A stretch of DNA of 41,606 nucleotides from CAYXVB01 sp964467785 (GTDB lineage Bacteria > Bdellovibrionota > UBA1018): assembly GCA_964467785.1 (NCBI GenBank), contig CAYXVB010000007.1, positions 1 to 41,606 of the forward strand, in the 5' to 3' direction. This document shows, piece by piece, positions 40,316-41,606 of the stretch. Each line of letters opens with the position of its first letter. Positions within the stretch are counted from its first letter, which is position 1. A program made the position numbers and the translations under genes. The notes beneath the pieces were generated by a model, which had not been told where the DNA came from, did no database searches, and saw nothing but the letters and a program-made list of their open reading frames with translations.

Positions 40316-40409
40316 AGGTATCCGCTTCCTTTTTGATGCACGCTGCGTCAAAAAAATGCGTAACGCGGTGTGCATCAAAAAGGAAGNNNNNNNNNNGAAG
40401 CGGATACCT
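40316..40409. repeat. 33-bp inverted repeat between tldD and ampG
   Basis: The left arm (40316-40348, starting AGGTATCCGCTTCC) is the near-perfect complement of the right arm (40363-40409 with the N gap removed), with two G-U positions and a loop of about 14 bases. The tetramer GAAG appears on both sides of the N gap, and removing the gap and one copy restores the arm exactly. The element lies between the divergent genes tldD and ampG. Its origin (regulatory hairpin, MITE-like element or assembly artefact) is not settled. Confidence 0.6.
40387..40396. other. Assembly gap (10 N), probably not a real gap
   Basis: The N run interrupts the right arm of the inverted repeat at 40316-40409. GAAG is duplicated on its two sides, suggesting overlapping contig ends rather than missing sequence. 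Confidence 0.85.
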
Positions 40410-40437
40410 TTTCCCGTGTGTTACTCTTTTGCACACT

Positions 40438-41606
40438 ATGCCTCAACCCGCAGGAACGCAGTCCTCCAGCTCGAATCAGAAAAAAAAGCACGTGATTCTG
40501 CAGGCATTGGCAAATCCGCGTACAGCCGCGGTGCTCCTTTTGGGATTCTCCTCGGGGATTCCACTGGCGCTGACGGGCTCGACCCTCCAGGCCTGGATGA
40601 AAACCGAGGGCCTCAATATTGAGCAGATCGGGCTCTTTTCTCTCGTGGGCATCCCATACGGTTTCAAGTTCCTGTGGTCGCCGCTCATGGACCGATTTGT
40701 CCCGCCGCTCCTGGGGCGTCGTCGCGGCTGGATGTTGCTCAGTCAGCTTGCGCTCGCCGTTTCCATCGCGCTTCTCGGAATGACGAGCCCCACCAACACA
40801 CTCTGGCTGACTACCGCGATCGCAGTGTCGGTCGCGTTCTTCAGCGCGAGCCAGGACATCGTCATCGACGCGTACCGCACCGACGTGCTTCACGAAAACG
40901 AGCGCGGCCCGGGGGCCGCGGGCTATATCCTGGGTTATCGCATCGCGATGCTTGTCTCGGGCGCTTTGGCACTCGTGCTCGCGGACCAGATGCCCTGGCG
41001 CAGCGTCTACCTCGTCATGGCCGGCACCATGGCCGTCGGCGTTCTCACGTCGTTCTTCGCGCCGGCCGTACCGGACGAAAACGCGCTCGCACCGCACTCC
41101 TTGAGCGAGGCCGTGTTCAAGCCCTTCGTCGAGTTCTTCAGACGCAAGGGCGCTTTCGAAGTCCTTCTCTTCATCCTCATCTACAAGCTCGACGTGATCA
41201 TGGCCACCGCTCTCACCACGCCGTTCATGATGGAGATCGGATTCACCAAGACCGACATCGGCGTCGTGACCAAGGGCTTTGGCCTTGCCGCAACCATCGC
41301 TGGCACCGTCACGGGCGGGGCGCTCATGATCAAGCTCGGCATGAAGCGCTCGCTCCTTGCTTTCGGCCTTTTGCAGGCGATTTCGGGCGCCTCGTTCATG
41401 TTGCTCGCCCATCTGGGGCATAGCTATCCCGCTATGGTCGCCGCAATCGCCGCCGAGAACTTCTGCTCCGGTCTCGGCACCACGGCGTTCTCCGCGTTCA
41501 TGATGAGCATTTGTGACAAGCGCTACACCGCAACCCAGTTTGCGCTGTTGACCAGCCTGATGGCGCAGGCGCGCGTGCAGGAGGGCGTGCGCCTGCTGGG
41601 TGAGGC
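40438..41606 (+). CDS. ampG: Muropeptide MFS transporter AmpG (partial)
   Basis: At least 389 residues, cut by the window end. AmpG imports 1,6-anhydromuropeptides released by lytic transglycosylases. The N terminus is Gln/Ser/Lys-rich (MPQPAGTQSSSSNQKKKH), then many transmembrane helices with FKFLWSPLMDRF, FSASQDIVIDAYRTDVL, GYRIAMLVSGALALVLAD and YKLDVIMATALTTPFMMEIGF. CDKRYTATQFALLTSL matches AmpG. The last 10-12 residues (RVQEGVRLLGE) do not continue as the family expects, so the contig end may be wrong. The lytic transglycosylase at 8016-9350 could supply its substrate. Confidence 0.88.
   Translation, partial: MPQPAGTQSSSSNQKKKHVILQALANPRTAAVLLLGFSSGIPLALTGSTLQAWMKTEGLNIEQIGLFSLVGIPYGFKFLWSPLMDRFVPPLLGRRRGWMLLSQLALAVSIALLGMTSPTNTLWLTTAIAVSVAFFSASQDIVIDAYRTDVLHENERGPGAAGYILGYRIAMLVSGALALVLADQMPWRSVYLVMAGTMAVGVLTSFFAPAVPDENALAPHSLSEAVFKPFVEFFRRKGAFEVLLFILIYKLDVIMATALTTPFMMEIGFTKTDIGVVTKGFGLAATIAGTVTGGALMIKLGMKRSLLAFGLLQAISGASFMLLAHLGHSYPAMVAAIAAENFCSGLGTTAFSAFMMSICDKRYTATQFALLTSLMAQARVQEGVRLLGE

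Noticed and set aside
40290..40436. Extension of TldD through the assembly gap
   Set aside because: The sequence is the inverted repeat and N run; the resulting peptide has no similarity to TldD N-termini.
1..41606. CRISPR arrays, transposases or phage genes
   Set aside because: No direct-repeat array and no protein with transposase, integrase or phage signatures was seen.

Overview
The window is about 41.6 kb of a GC-rich (roughly 60%) draft bacterial scaffold with two 10-base N gaps (12493-12502 and 40387-40396). It looks like a Gram-negative, flagellated relative of Bdellovibrio or another Bdellovibrionota/former Deltaproteobacteria lineage. The reasons are the LPS heptose gene rfaE2, lipoprotein and outer-membrane proteins, a tandem flagellin array with Bdellovibrio-like flagellin sequences, RNase J beside udk, and a receiver protein with a long Pro-rich tail. 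The lineage is inferred from gene style only; no 16S rRNA gene is present. Most genes are ordinary chromosomal housekeeping genes. I see no prophage, transposase or CRISPR array.

Layout. 1-2450 (minus): amidohydrolase, creatininase-like protein and acyltransferase-3 in one tightly packed operon. 2493-3517: two small membrane proteins. 3681-8017 (minus): lipoprotein solute-binding protein, rsmE, RDD protein, rfaE2, a structured tRNA-like spacer and a coiled-coil protein. 8016-12477 (plus): lytic transglycosylase, udk, RNase J and a membrane protein. 12656-15003: a secreted protein, a small Cys/His protein behind a sigma-28-like promoter, a methyltransferase and a Tat-exported HiPIP. 15081-17553: rph facing away from nadC-birA. 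17663-19909: an exported protein and a receiver protein with a Pro-rich tail. 20060-20222: a 6S RNA. 20387-21841: two genes overlapping tail to tail. 22031-25103: three flagellins, the first behind a sigma-28 promoter. 25348-28751: small RAMA-like protein, GNAT acetyltransferase, membrane PilZ protein, tadA and a DUF6941-like protein. 28795-30348: metG. 30491-34034: SDR, UnbV-type and UnbU-type genes. 33991-35729: SGNH hydrolase and a possible HxD...H oxygenase. 35789-37274: a barrel-like protein and an exported protein. 37294-40289: a TldE-like/TldD pair. 40438-end: ampG, cut by the window end.

The points most worth following are: (i) the SDR-UnbV-UnbU cassette, whose last two genes belong to families known from enediyne loci, here with no enediyne polyketide synthase in view; (ii) a conserved four-codon mini-ORF (M-N-G-G-stop) that contains the ribosome-binding site of two of the three flagellin genes; (iii) a 6S RNA with a clear closing stem and terminator; (iv) a 33-bp inverted repeat between tldD and ampG that appears to have caused a false assembly gap; and (v) a folded tRNA-like element at about 4179-4260 that fits no standard tRNA.
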